Shown here: one piece after another, positions 1 to 6,515 of the stretch | How positions within the stretch are numbered: position 1 is the stretch's first letter | Layout of the letters: each line of letters starts with the position of its first letter | Assembly (NCBI GenBank): GCA_964488085.1 | Contig: CAZATK010000010.1 | Location: 1 to 18,187, forward strand | From: CAZATK01 sp964488085 | Lineage (GTDB): Bacteria > Patescibacteriota > Minisyncoccia > UBA6257 > UBA11618 | Length of the DNA: 18,187 bases | Direction of reading: 5' to 3' | Made by a program: the position numbers and the translations under genes | Notes under the pieces: generated by a model | Databases searched by the model: none | Told to the model about the DNA's origin: nothing | The model's input: only the letters and a program-made list of their open reading frames with translations

Positions 1-61
1 TCGCTCATAACCCCCCTCCTTTATATATAAAAAATTTAATGGTCTATATGGCAACTTACTC

Positions 62-520
62 CTAAATCTTTTCTTTGACAATACCGCTAATGATTTGCGC
101 GTCAGCTTTTCCTCTTAACTCTTTCATTACCTCCTTCATAATATTTCCGAAAGAAATATCGCCTTGCTTGTCCGCTCGAATAACTTCAATTTTTTTTACA
201 ACAATTTTCTCAATTTCCTCTCTTGTCATTTGCGCAGGCAAGTATTTTTGGATAAGCACTGCTTCTTTTTCCTCTTTTTCAGCTAAATCTCCACGATGCC
301 CTTGGATATATAAAATGACAGCGTCTTTTCTTTTTTTTAATTCTTTGGCTAATATTTCTAATATTTCTTCTTCAGCAAGCTCTTCTGATAACCCCTTACC
401 TCGCTTTTCAATGGATTTATTATTAAAAGCCGCATTAAGACCCCGTAAAACATCTAAAGAAAGCTGATCACCGGATTTCATAGCAGATTTTATATCTTCG
501 TTTATTTTGTCTTTTAACAT
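62..520 (-). CDS. yqeY: GatB/YqeY domain protein
   Basis: A 152-residue protein of the YqeY family, whose fold matches the tRNA-binding tail domain of GatB. The N-terminus (MLKDKINEDIKSAMKSGD), the central ELKKRKDAV helix and the segment YLPAQMTREEIEKIV are typical, and the length is the usual ~150 residues. YqeY proteins are thought to assist tRNA-dependent amidation, but the stand-alone protein has no proven reaction. The ATG at 520 has no Shine-Dalgarno-like sequence; its upstream bases run into repeat copy 1. It is the last minus-strand gene at the left edge and ends in TAG. Recognition of the family is firm, the cellular role is not. Confidence 0.9.
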   Translation of the reverse strand: MLKDKINEDIKSAMKSGDQLSLDVLRGLNAAFNNKSIEKRGKGLSEELAEEEILEILAKELKKRKDAVILYIQGHRGDLAEKEEKEAVLIQKYLPAQMTREEIEKIVVKKIEVIRADKQGDISFGNIMKEVMKELRGKADAQIISGIVKEKI

Positions 521-532
521 GCGTTTAAAATT

Positions 533-650
533 AAATCACAAATCTCAATGACCAATGACCAACAAAATCCCAATAATTAAAATCCCAAAAAGTTGGGATT
601 TGTGATTTGGTCATTTGTTGGGACTTGGACATTGGTGCTTGGGGTTTTAT
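533..650. repeat. Palindromic intergenic repeat, copy 1
   Basis: An imperfect palindrome between yqeY and rpsU. The left arm contains CAATGACCAATGACCAAC, the centre is the hairpin AATCCCAA-AAAG-TTGGGATT, and the right arm contains GATTTGGTCATTTGTTGGG and ends in GGGGTTTTATT. Near-identical copies lie at 1306-1428, 2750-2866 and (inverted) 11564-11680. The right edge supplies the TAA stop of rpsU. It may act as a terminator, as the central hairpin is followed by a T-rich run on the minus strand. Confidence 0.9.
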
Positions 651-862
651 TATAACAGTCCCATCTTCTTCGCTTTCTCCGTTTCTCCTCTTTTTATTTC
701 TCTATGCAAGGCGGAGGCAAATCTTTTATTTTTGTTTACGGCACGATGGTAAAAACGTCTCTTTTTAGATTCACGCAAAATACCGCTTTGTTGCATCTTT
801 TTAGTAAAACGATATAAGAGAGACGCAGAAGATTCCCCTTCTTTTTTAGTAATTTGTAACAT
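650..862 (-). CDS. rpsU: 30S ribosomal protein bS21
   Basis: A 70-residue basic protein of the bS21 family, which sits on the 30S platform near the 3' end of 16S rRNA. The segments ESSASLLYRFTKKMQQSGIL and KKRRFYHRAVNKNKR match the family, and the length fits. The ATG at 862 lies only 8 nt after a TATAAT box, so the mRNA should start at or next to the start codon. The TAA stop is supplied by the edge of repeat copy 1. bS21 is notable here because the 16S in this window lacks the anti-Shine-Dalgarno sequence that S21 lies beside in other bacteria. Confidence 0.93.
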   Translation of the reverse strand: MLQITKKEGESSASLLYRFTKKMQQSGILRESKKRRFYHRAVNKNKRFASALHREIKRGETEKAKKMGLL

Positions 863-870
863 TAGTTTTC

Positions 871-899
871 ATTATATTGAAAAAATACTTTTAAGTCAA
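871..899 (-). promoter_or_regulatory. rpsU promoter, leaderless configuration
   Basis: On the minus strand TTGACT (894-899), a 17 nt spacer and TATAAT (871-876) form a near-consensus sigma70 promoter. Only 8 nt separate the -10 box from the rpsU ATG, so the expected start of transcription falls at or within a couple of bases of the initiation codon. The -35 overlaps the stop codon of the upstream HIT gene. Confidence 0.8.
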
Positions 900-1304
900 C
901 TCTAGCAATATTCTTTTTTTAATTTCTTCCAGAGATTCTTTTGGTACATTATCTACCACGGAATGAATTGATTTGCCACCATCCCCCTGCCAACGCGGAA
1001 TAATATGAATGTGGAGATGATCTATAACTTGTCCGCTATATTTTCCGTTATTTATGCCAATAGTAAACGCATCCGACTTTAAAGATTTTTTAATTATCTC
1101 TGTTACTTTTTTTACTGCTTGAAAAACAGGTCCAACTTTTTCATCTGGTAAGTCCAATAAATTGTCGGCATGAACCTTTGGCAAAATCATCGTATGTCCC
1201 GGAGCTTTAGGGTGAACATCTAAAACAGCTAGAGCTTCTTCGTCTTCGTAGATGATCTCGGCTTTTATTTCTTTTTTTATTATTTTACAAAAGAGACAGT
1301 CCAT
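891..1304 (-). CDS. HIT family nucleotide-binding hydrolase
   Basis: A 137-residue histidine-triad protein (HINT/Fhit superfamily), which hydrolyses or transfers nucleotidyl groups from purine nucleoside phosphoramidates or related dinucleotides. The N-terminal CLFCKII is the usual opening, and the catalytic triad HLHIHII sits at about residues 96-102, followed by PRW. I chose the ATG at 1304 (MDCLFCKII), where family members normally begin; the longer TTG start at 1316 would lie inside repeat copy 2. No Shine-Dalgarno is visible. The exact substrate cannot be told from sequence. Confidence 0.9.
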   Translation of the reverse strand: MDCLFCKIIKKEIKAEIIYEDEEALAVLDVHPKAPGHTMILPKVHADNLLDLPDEKVGPVFQAVKKVTEIIKKSLKSDAFTIGINNGKYSGQVIDHLHIHIIPRWQGDGGKSIHSVVDNVPKESLEEIKKRILLELT

Positions 1305-1305
1305 A

Positions 1306-1428
1306 TCAAATCCCAAATCCTAATGACCAATGACCAACAAAATCCCAATAGTTAAAATCCCAAAGAGTTGGGATTTGTGATTTGGTCATTTGTTGGAATT
1401 TGGACATTGGTGCTTGGGGTTTTATTAT
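1306..1428. repeat. Palindromic intergenic repeat, copy 2
   Basis: Second copy of the family, between hisS and the HIT gene. It shares the left-arm CAATGACCAATGACC words, the central AATCCCAA/TTGGGATT hairpin (here with loop AGAG) and the right-arm end GGGGTTTTATTATA. As at rpsU, the right edge supplies the TAA stop of the gene it abuts (hisS), at the same place within the repeat. The left edge also forms the bases just before the HIT start. Confidence 0.9.
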
Positions 1429-2690
1429 AGTCTTCTCTTAACTTCCTCTACCAACTTTGAAATCAATACTGTTTCCTGCTCTCCTGTTTCTAAGTCTCGA
1501 ATAATAATTGAATCTTCAAATGCTTCTTTCTGTCCAAAAATCAAGCCCAATTTTGCCCCCACCCTATCCGCCATTCTTAATTGAGATCTTAATGAATCTT
1601 TACCTAAAGATTCTTTAACTTGAATTTTCCCTTGTCGCAAGGCCTCAATTAAAGACAAACTTTTTTTCTTCGCCTCATCGCCCATATGAATAAAAAATAC
1701 ATTGGCCTTTGATTTCTCCGAAAAAATTATATTATTTTTCTGAATAGCTAACAATATTCTTTCCAACCCCATTGACCATCCCACCGCTGGTGTGGGTCTG
1801 CCCCCTAAAGATTCCACCAAATAATCATAACGACCGCCACCGGCCAATGCGAAATCCAGACCGTCAACAAACACTTCAAAAACAGTTCTATTATAGTAAT
1901 CGAGCCCTCTTACTAAATTATTATTTAAAGTATAAGACAGCTTTAATTCATCTAAATATTCCAAAACTAAACGAAAGTGGCTGTTGCAATAACTGCAAAT
2001 GCTATCCAAAATAATTGGCGCATCTTTTTTAACGACCTGACACTCTTTTTCTTTACAATCCAATAATCTTAACGGATTAGTTACTAATCTCACTTTGCAA
2101 TTTTTACAAACAGCTTTGTTTTTATAAAAAGCTTGTAGTTTTTTACGATAAAGAGGACGACAAACCCTGCAGCCGATAGCATTAACCTGAATATTTAACT
2201 TGCCCAACTTTAACTCTTCTAAAACTCGGTACATAACTAAAATGCTTTGGGCATCATAAATCGCATCGGAATCCCCTCCTAATGTCTCTATTCCGGCTTG
2301 ATAAAACTGACGATACCTTCCTTCTTGGGGATTTTCATGACGAAACATGGGACCCAAATAATACAACTTTACGGGCTGGCCTAAACGACTTAACCCATGT
2401 TGAATATAAGCCCTGGCTATTGAAGCTGTGTTTTCTGGACGCAAAGCTAAAATTTCCTTACCAGAAGTTTCAAAACTGAACATTTGTTTTTCTATAATAT
2501 CCGTACTTTGTCCAACTCCTTTAGTGAATAAATCTGCTTTTTCTAGAATAGGAGTATCTATACGAGAAAAATTATAATGCTCAACAACATTTTTAAAAGT
2601 TTGTCGCATCTTATCCCAAACCAATTGATCTTGAGGCAAGATATCGTGCATTCCCTTAATGCTCTGAAATATCAGTTTTTTGATTTTCAT
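1425..2690 (-). CDS. hisS: Histidyl-tRNA synthetase
   Basis: A 421-residue class II aminoacyl-tRNA synthetase that charges tRNA-His. Visible landmarks are the N-terminal KGMHDILPQD, class II motif 2 (FRHENPQEGRYRQFYQAGIE), the histidine-binding segment LVRGLDYYNRTVFEV, and motif 3 (PAVGWSMGLERILL). A central segment has cysteine pairs (CRVC, CKNC, CSYC), as in many bacterial HisRS. The C-terminus is the anticodon-binding domain. Length and order are normal. The ATG at 2690 is preceded by TTGCTA-N17-TATAAT with 15 nt between -10 and ATG, leaving a very short leader and no Shine-Dalgarno. The stop codon lies in repeat copy 2. Confidence 0.96.
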   Translation of the reverse strand: MKIKKLIFQSIKGMHDILPQDQLVWDKMRQTFKNVVEHYNFSRIDTPILEKADLFTKGVGQSTDIIEKQMFSFETSGKEILALRPENTASIARAYIQHGLSRLGQPVKLYYLGPMFRHENPQEGRYRQFYQAGIETLGGDSDAIYDAQSILVMYRVLEELKLGKLNIQVNAIGCRVCRPLYRKKLQAFYKNKAVCKNCKVRLVTNPLRLLDCKEKECQVVKKDAPIILDSICSYCNSHFRLVLEYLDELKLSYTLNNNLVRGLDYYNRTVFEVFVDGLDFALAGGGRYDYLVESLGGRPTPAVGWSMGLERILLAIQKNNIIFSEKSKANVFFIHMGDEAKKKSLSLIEALRQGKIQVKESLGKDSLRSQLRMADRVGAKLGLIFGQKEAFEDSIIIRDLETGEQETVLISKLVEEVKRRL

Positions 2691-2705
2691 AAAAGATTTT
2701 CTTTG

Positions 2706-2734
2706 ATTATAGTTACATTAAAAAAAATTAGCAA
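2706..2734 (-). promoter_or_regulatory. hisS promoter
   Basis: Minus strand TTGCTA (2729-2734), 17 nt spacer, TATAAT (2706-2711). The ATG at 2690 is 15 nt beyond the -10 box, which predicts a leader of about 8 nt with no room for a functional Shine-Dalgarno sequence. Confidence 0.65.
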
Positions 2735-2749
2735 TAATTACTAATTAAA

Positions 2750-2866
2750 TTCCAAATCTTAATGACCAATGACCAATAAAATCACAATAATTAAAATCCC
2801 AAAAAATTAGGATTTGTGATTTGGTCATTTGTTGGGATTTGGACATTGGTACTTGGGGTTTTATTT
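2750..2866. repeat. Palindromic intergenic repeat, copy 3
   Basis: Third copy, between lepB and hisS. The left arm has AATGACCAATGACCAATAAA, the centre is AAATCCCAAAAAATTAGGATTT, and the right arm ends in CTTGGGGTTTTATTT. It stops next to the TAG codon of lepB, so three of three left-hand copies abut stop codons on the minus strand. It is slightly more diverged than copies 1 and 2 in the central hairpin. Confidence 0.88.
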
Positions 2867-2867
2867 C

Positions 2868-3401
2868 CTATTGATAAGTAGGCCGTTTCAAAATCCCAAC
2901 AACATTAAAAGGAAATAGTCTCATTCTGGCAAAGCCGATAATATTCTTCTTGGGCACGGACCCCCAACTACGCGAATCATAACTATGATAACGATTATCC
3001 CCTAAAACAAAATATTCATCGTTATCTAAAATAATATCTACATCGCCAGATGTTTTGATGCCATTATCTAAATACGTTTCCTCTAATTTATTATTATTCA
3101 CAAATACTTCTGAATTTTTTATCACCACATGCTCCCTCGGCAAACCAATAATTCTTTTTATATAAAAAGTGCTTGGATTTTCCGGATAACGAAAAACAAT
3201 AACATCACTTCGTTGCGGAGATTCAAATTGATAAGTGATTTCATCTACAATTAAATAATCACCGCTATTAAAATTATCACTCATGCTAGCTCCGCTCACT
3301 AAGAATGGCTGGGCAAAAAATGTTCTGATAATGAAAACGGTAACGCCCGCAATAATTACAAGCTCTAAAATTTCCCAAACATAAAGTAGAAATTGCTTCA
3401 T
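2868..3401 (-). CDS. lepB: Signal peptidase I
   Basis: A 177-residue membrane serine protease that removes Sec signal peptides. Residues 10-29 form one membrane segment. The catalytic serine is in SGASM (Ser39), the catalytic lysine in YIKRIIGLP (Lys82), and the conserved GDNRYHSYDSRSWG box follows near the C-terminus. The family PT after the catalytic motif reads SDNF here. I chose the ATG at 3401 (MKQFLLYVWEILE), because the frame upstream overlaps the divergent pth start and lacks signal peptidase features. A TAGAAT box ends 8 nt before this ATG. Its job links to the secreted protein in the pilus operon. Confidence 0.93.
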   Translation of the reverse strand: MKQFLLYVWEILELVIIAGVTVFIIRTFFAQPFLVSGASMSDNFNSGDYLIVDEITYQFESPQRSDVIVFRYPENPSTFYIKRIIGLPREHVVIKNSEVFVNNNKLEETYLDNGIKTSGDVDIILDNDEYFVLGDNRYHSYDSRSWGSVPKKNIIGFARMRLFPFNVVGILKRPTYQ

Positions 3402-3422
3402 TATTCCAAATTCTAGTATAAT
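3393..3422 (+). promoter_or_regulatory. pth promoter
   Basis: TTGCTT (3393-3398), 18 nt spacer, TATAAT (3417-3422), then ATG at 3433. The predicted transcription start is within about 3-5 nt of the start codon, so the mRNA should be nearly leaderless. The divergent lepB promoter-like boxes (TTGCAT 3433-3438, 17 nt, TAGAAT 3410-3415, minus strand) overlap it, so the two genes share about 50 bp of control DNA. Confidence 0.65.
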
Positions 3423-3432
3423 TAGGGCATCG

Positions 3433-3882
3433 ATGCAAAACTTTAAATTAATAATCGGTTTAGGAAACCCCGAAAAAGAATACGAAAACACCAATCATAA
3501 TGTTGGTTTTATGGTCATAGATTTTTTAGGCAAGGGAATTAAATCTGAAGTCTATATGAATAAATCGGGAGAATTTGTGAAACAAGAAATAAAAAAACAG
3601 AAAATTAAACCAGAAGATTTACTAATAATTCATGACGATTCGGATATAGAATTAGGAAAATATAAATTATCTTTTGGCCGTAGTTCTGCTGGACATAAAG
3701 GCGTACAAAATATTATTAATCAGTTAAAAACCGATAAATTTTGGAGGTTAAGAATTGGTATTAGACCCGCAAAGGAAAAAGTACGGACTAAAGCAGACGC
3801 ATTAGTATTGAAAAAAATATCACCCCCTAATAAGAAAAAATTAGAGGGGGTTTTTAAAGCAATAAAGAGTATTGTTTCTTAG
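3433..3882 (+). CDS. pth: Peptidyl-tRNA hydrolase, short form
   Basis: A 149-residue Pth, which recycles peptidyl-tRNA dropped from ribosomes. GLGNP (Asn12), NHNVGF (His22), YMNKSG (Asn43) and HDDSD (Asp68) match the family's catalytic positions. It is about 40 residues shorter than typical bacterial Pth. Most of the loss lies between the first helix and YMNKSG. The usual GHNG motif reads GHKG (Lys89), so an Asn that helps bind the tRNA substrate in E. coli Pth is replaced. It is the only plus-strand housekeeping gene here and is divergent from lepB. A terminator-like hairpin sits inside its 3' end. Confidence 0.9.
   Translation: MQNFKLIIGLGNPEKEYENTNHNVGFMVIDFLGKGIKSEVYMNKSGEFVKQEIKKQKIKPEDLLIIHDDSDIELGKYKLSFGRSSAGHKGVQNIINQLKTDKFWRLRIGIRPAKEKVRTKADALVLKKISPPNKKKLEGVFKAIKSIVS
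3823..3855 (+). terminator. Terminator-like hairpin inside the pth 3' end
   Basis: CCCCCTAA (3823-3830) pairs with TTA..GGGGG (3841-3850, two-base bulge), followed directly by TTTTT. It has the form of a Rho-independent terminator but lies before the pth stop codon at 3880-3882. It may work weakly or only after translation ends. Confidence 0.4.
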
Positions 3883-3914
3883 CATTCTCTTATCCTCATC
3901 ACCCCCTCTCAATC

Positions 3915-4141
3915 CCCACCTCCCACACATCCTCTCCTCACCCGTTACGGAGTTTAATAAATTACCTTCCATAAATCCTCGTGTACAACATAGTAAAAAT
4001 AAAACTCAACCTCATCTCGTCCCGCATTTGCGGGACGGATTCGGGATTCAAACATCTTATTTTTATTATGTTGCCTTACTCGGATTTATGGTAATTTATT
4101 ACTCCTTCACTTAGGCTCGTCGAAGATGTGCGGGAGGTGGG
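3915..4141. repeat. Large imperfect palindrome A (gene-free)
   Basis: A 227 bp inverted repeat in the gene-free stretch between convergent pth and pilM. Arms pair at 3915-3931 with 4125-4141 (CCCACCTCCCACACATC, one mismatch), at 3955-3979 with 4082-4101 (four-base bulge), and at 3986-4002 with 4057-4073. The tip is the perfect hairpin GTCCCGCATTTGCGGGAC (4019-4036). No credible coding frame is present. Palindrome B follows with the same plan: C-rich ends, AT-rich middle and a short GC-rich core hairpin. Confidence 0.8.
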
Positions 4142-4237
4142 TTTATTAGTGTTTGGATATAAGCCCACACCAGCCACCCCCCCCGTTAATAAACAAAACA
4201 CCATTTGATTTTCTCCAACCCCCACCCCCCTTATACA

Positions 4238-4457
4238 CCCCACCCCATATATCTCGAATCAATATTAATTCGGAGGTTAGTACATAAATCGAGAATGATT
4301 ATTGACGTAGTTTAGGAAAAATCGCTGTCTGAGTTCCGAAGTCCGCCGAAGGCGGACGGAGGGCGAGTTCGATTTTTCCGCGCAACGGAGAAAAATAATC
4401 ATTCCGATTTATTCTAACCGAGGACGGTATTGATGAGAGATATGTGGGGTGGGGTGG
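4238..4457. repeat. Large imperfect palindrome B (gene-free)
   Basis: A second inverted repeat. The left end CCCCACCCCATATATCTC pairs with a C-rich/G-rich complement ending at 4457. Inner arms near 4275-4303 and 4394-4420 pair over AATGATTATT and ATAAATCG words, GGAAAAATCG (4315-4324) pairs with CGATTTTTCC (4370-4379), and the core is GTCCGCCGAAGGCGGAC (4341-4357). It ends 2 bp from the pilM stop. It could terminate transcription from both sides. The 96 bp between A and B are C-rich and hold nothing recognisable. Confidence 0.8.
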
Positions 4458-4458
4458 C

Positions 4459-5931
4459 CTATCTCTTAACTTTAAAAGTAGCGCTAAAATCAGATCTCCC
4501 CTCCGGAGAAGGAGTAATTGCCGAAAGAGGCAACGAAACATCTTCAAAACTAGAATCTTTAGCAAGAAAATTTTTAAAACTAATAATAGTTGATTCGCTG
4601 TTTGCGCTTCCGACTAAAGATATTGTTCGAGATTGAGAATTAAAGTTCAGTTGATTTATAAGAATATCGCTCCTGAAATTATATATTTTTTTCAAAATAG
4701 AAGATTGAGGATTAAATTTTTGCTGAGCCAGAAGAATCTTATCTAATAAAAAATTAAAGTCTCTAGCCTCATTTTCTAGCAAAGCTACCTCTTGTAAATC
4801 AATAGGATCTTTACCACTCTGAAGATCAGTAATTAAATTATTATTCATTCTTATAAAAAGAAGGTTAGCAATAATAAACAATAAAAGTAGTATGGATAGT
4901 GTTGATAAAATAGCATTACGCCAAATCACAACAAATCGCCAAATACCGCTTCTCATAAATTCTTCTTCTGTCCCAATCTTTGCTAAACTTATAAAATTAT
5001 CTTCAATTCTAGGAATTAGACCGCGCAAAGCGGCGCCTCTGGAAATCAACCAGCTAGTTTCTATATCAAGATAAATGATGTTAAAACCAAAATCTTTTTT
5101 TAACCAATCAGATATTTCTTGAGAAGACCCAGAATTAAATAAAATTAAATTATCAACCGTGCCCCCCCAACGACTACTATAAAAATTAAGAACACGTCTT
5201 AATTCAATAAGCATTACTTCTTTAAAATCATCGAATTTTACTTGATCTCCGCCATTTTTTTTATGAACCATCATCCAGGGTAAAAAATAATTAAAATACG
5301 AATTTTTATTCCTAATCAAAATAAAATCTACTCCCTCATTATTTAAATTTAAAACTAAATAAGGTTTACTGGCATCAATGGACAAAGATTCTTTTATAAG
5401 GCGCACTAACGATAACGGAAAGAATTCTATTGCGACAACTAAAAAATTAGATTTTCTAAGAGCTAAAACAAATTTGTCAATTATTTTTGACTCAACAAAT
5501 GCTCCTAATATTTCTTGATTGCCATTACTTGCTTGCCCAACAACCTGCCAATCAAAATAAGCTGTTTTTTTATCAATTGGCGATATCATTGTTAAATTTA
5601 AGTTAGCCGCCTCTTGTAACTGATCTCCTTTAAGGAGAGGCAGATTAAAAATTTGGGTATAAATTCCAACAGATGATAAAGAAACAATAACGGGAATAGG
5701 TTTGGTTAGAGATATAAATTGAGAATGCAAGCTGTTTAGAGCGACAATAAATTTATTGTCATCTTGAATTAATCCGTCTTTAACTATTCCCGGCGACAAT
5801 AGTTGATTGTATTGTTGAACCTTTCCGTCATCAATAAAAGCCAATCGAATGGCACTATCACTTATTTCTAATCCACCTATTCTTAAAACAGGATTTAATA
5901 ACTTAAAAATTTTCTTAAAATTGAACTTCAT
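4459..5931 (-). CDS. pilM: PilM-PilN-like pilus assembly protein
   Basis: A 490-residue protein of the inner-membrane platform of type IV pili. Residues 15-310 resemble the actin-like PilM domain: GGLEISDSAIRLAFID near the start, SPIDKKTAYFDW about residue 117, and ISRGAALRGL about 297. One membrane segment follows at about 338-360, and a C-terminal region of ~130 residues has the layout of PilN (heptad-rich stalk, then a small globular domain). In most bacteria these are two proteins, so this is a natural fusion or GspL-like bitopic form. The start at 5931 overlaps the PilX-like stop by 17 bp, and it is the last gene of the operon. Confidence 0.85.
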   Translation of the reverse strand: MKFNFKKIFKLLNPVLRIGGLEISDSAIRLAFIDDGKVQQYNQLLSPGIVKDGLIQDDNKFIVALNSLHSQFISLTKPIPVIVSLSSVGIYTQIFNLPLLKGDQLQEAANLNLTMISPIDKKTAYFDWQVVGQASNGNQEILGAFVESKIIDKFVLALRKSNFLVVAIEFFPLSLVRLIKESLSIDASKPYLVLNLNNEGVDFILIRNKNSYFNYFLPWMMVHKKNGGDQVKFDDFKEVMLIELRRVLNFYSSRWGGTVDNLILFNSGSSQEISDWLKKDFGFNIIYLDIETSWLISRGAALRGLIPRIEDNFISLAKIGTEEEFMRSGIWRFVVIWRNAILSTLSILLLLFIIANLLFIRMNNNLITDLQSGKDPIDLQEVALLENEARDFNFLLDKILLAQQKFNPQSSILKKIYNFRSDILINQLNFNSQSRTISLVGSANSESTIISFKNFLAKDSSFEDVSLPLSAITPSPEGRSDFSATFKVKR

Positions 5932-6340
5932 TAATAAATTGCAATCTTATTTGACCCGAAAAGCTATCTTGATCTAATACCGCTTTCAAATATTTTTTCT
6001 GATTTAAGACCTGGCCCAAAGAGTTAATTGTATATTTATTGCCAATTCTTTCTACGCAAATATAAGCTTTATTTTGACCGACATTTAACACGTAAGTATT
6101 GATAGTTTGGCTCGGAACGCTGGAACCACAACCAGCTGGGGACCAATTAGAATTCCTAATAATTATTAAACTGGCATCTTTAATACCAGCATGAGCAACG
6201 GATAGAGCAGTACCGGAAAGTTTGATAGCATAGTTGGAACGATTTAAAGTAAAAACAATAAATAGCCCCGATAAAGCAATACTTAAAATAATAAAGGACA
6301 GCACTAAAATAGTTGGCAACATAACAAAGCCCTTTCTCAT
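5915..6340 (-). CDS. PilX-like minor pilin/assembly protein
   Basis: A 141-residue protein opening with MRKGFVMLPTILVLSFIILS, a single N-terminal hydrophobic helix after a short basic leader, as in PilX_N-type proteins of pilus operons. It lacks the Glu at +5 of canonical pilins. The rest holds two cysteines and a beta-rich tail. I chose the ATG at 6340 over a TTG at 6352, because the same ATG also appears at 6493-6495 beyond the assembly gap, where it overlaps the preceding gene's TGA as ATGA. A GGAG lies upstream of the ATG. Function is inferred from position and form. Confidence 0.7.
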   Translation of the reverse strand: MRKGFVMLPTILVLSFIILSIALSGLFIVFTLNRSNYAIKLSGTALSVAHAGIKDASLIIIRNSNWSPAGCGSSVPSQTINTYVLNVGQNKAYICVERIGNKYTINSLGQVLNQKKYLKAVLDQDSFSGQIRLQFINEVQF

Positions 6341-6515
6341 AATGGACTCCAATTAATAATNNNNNNNNNNNNNNNNNNNNNNNNNNNNNNNNNNNNNNNN
6401 NNNNNNNNNNNNNNNNNNNNNNNNNNNNNNNNNNNNNNNNNNNNNNNNNNNNNNNNNNNNAAAATAGTTGGCAACATAACAAAGCCCTTTCTCATAATGG
6501 ACTCCAATTAATAAT
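6306..6515. other. Scaffold gap with duplicated 55 bp flanks
   Basis: A run of 100 N at 6361-6460. The 55 bases before it (6306-6360) are identical to the 55 bases after it (6461-6515), so the two contigs overlap and the gap length is artificial. Removing 155 bp joins the genes on either side. Confidence 0.95.

Noticed and set aside
533..2866. CRISPR array from the recurrent ~115 bp repeats
   Set aside because: Copies are separated by whole genes, are palindromic and have no regular spacers or cas genes.
4299..4636. Short open frames inside palindrome B and the end of pilM
   Set aside because: They lie in inverted-repeat DNA or opposite pilM and show no protein features.
6180..6482. Minus-strand open frame running through the N gap
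   Set aside because: It is translated through unknown bases and is an out-of-frame shadow of the PilX-like gene created by the duplicated flanks.
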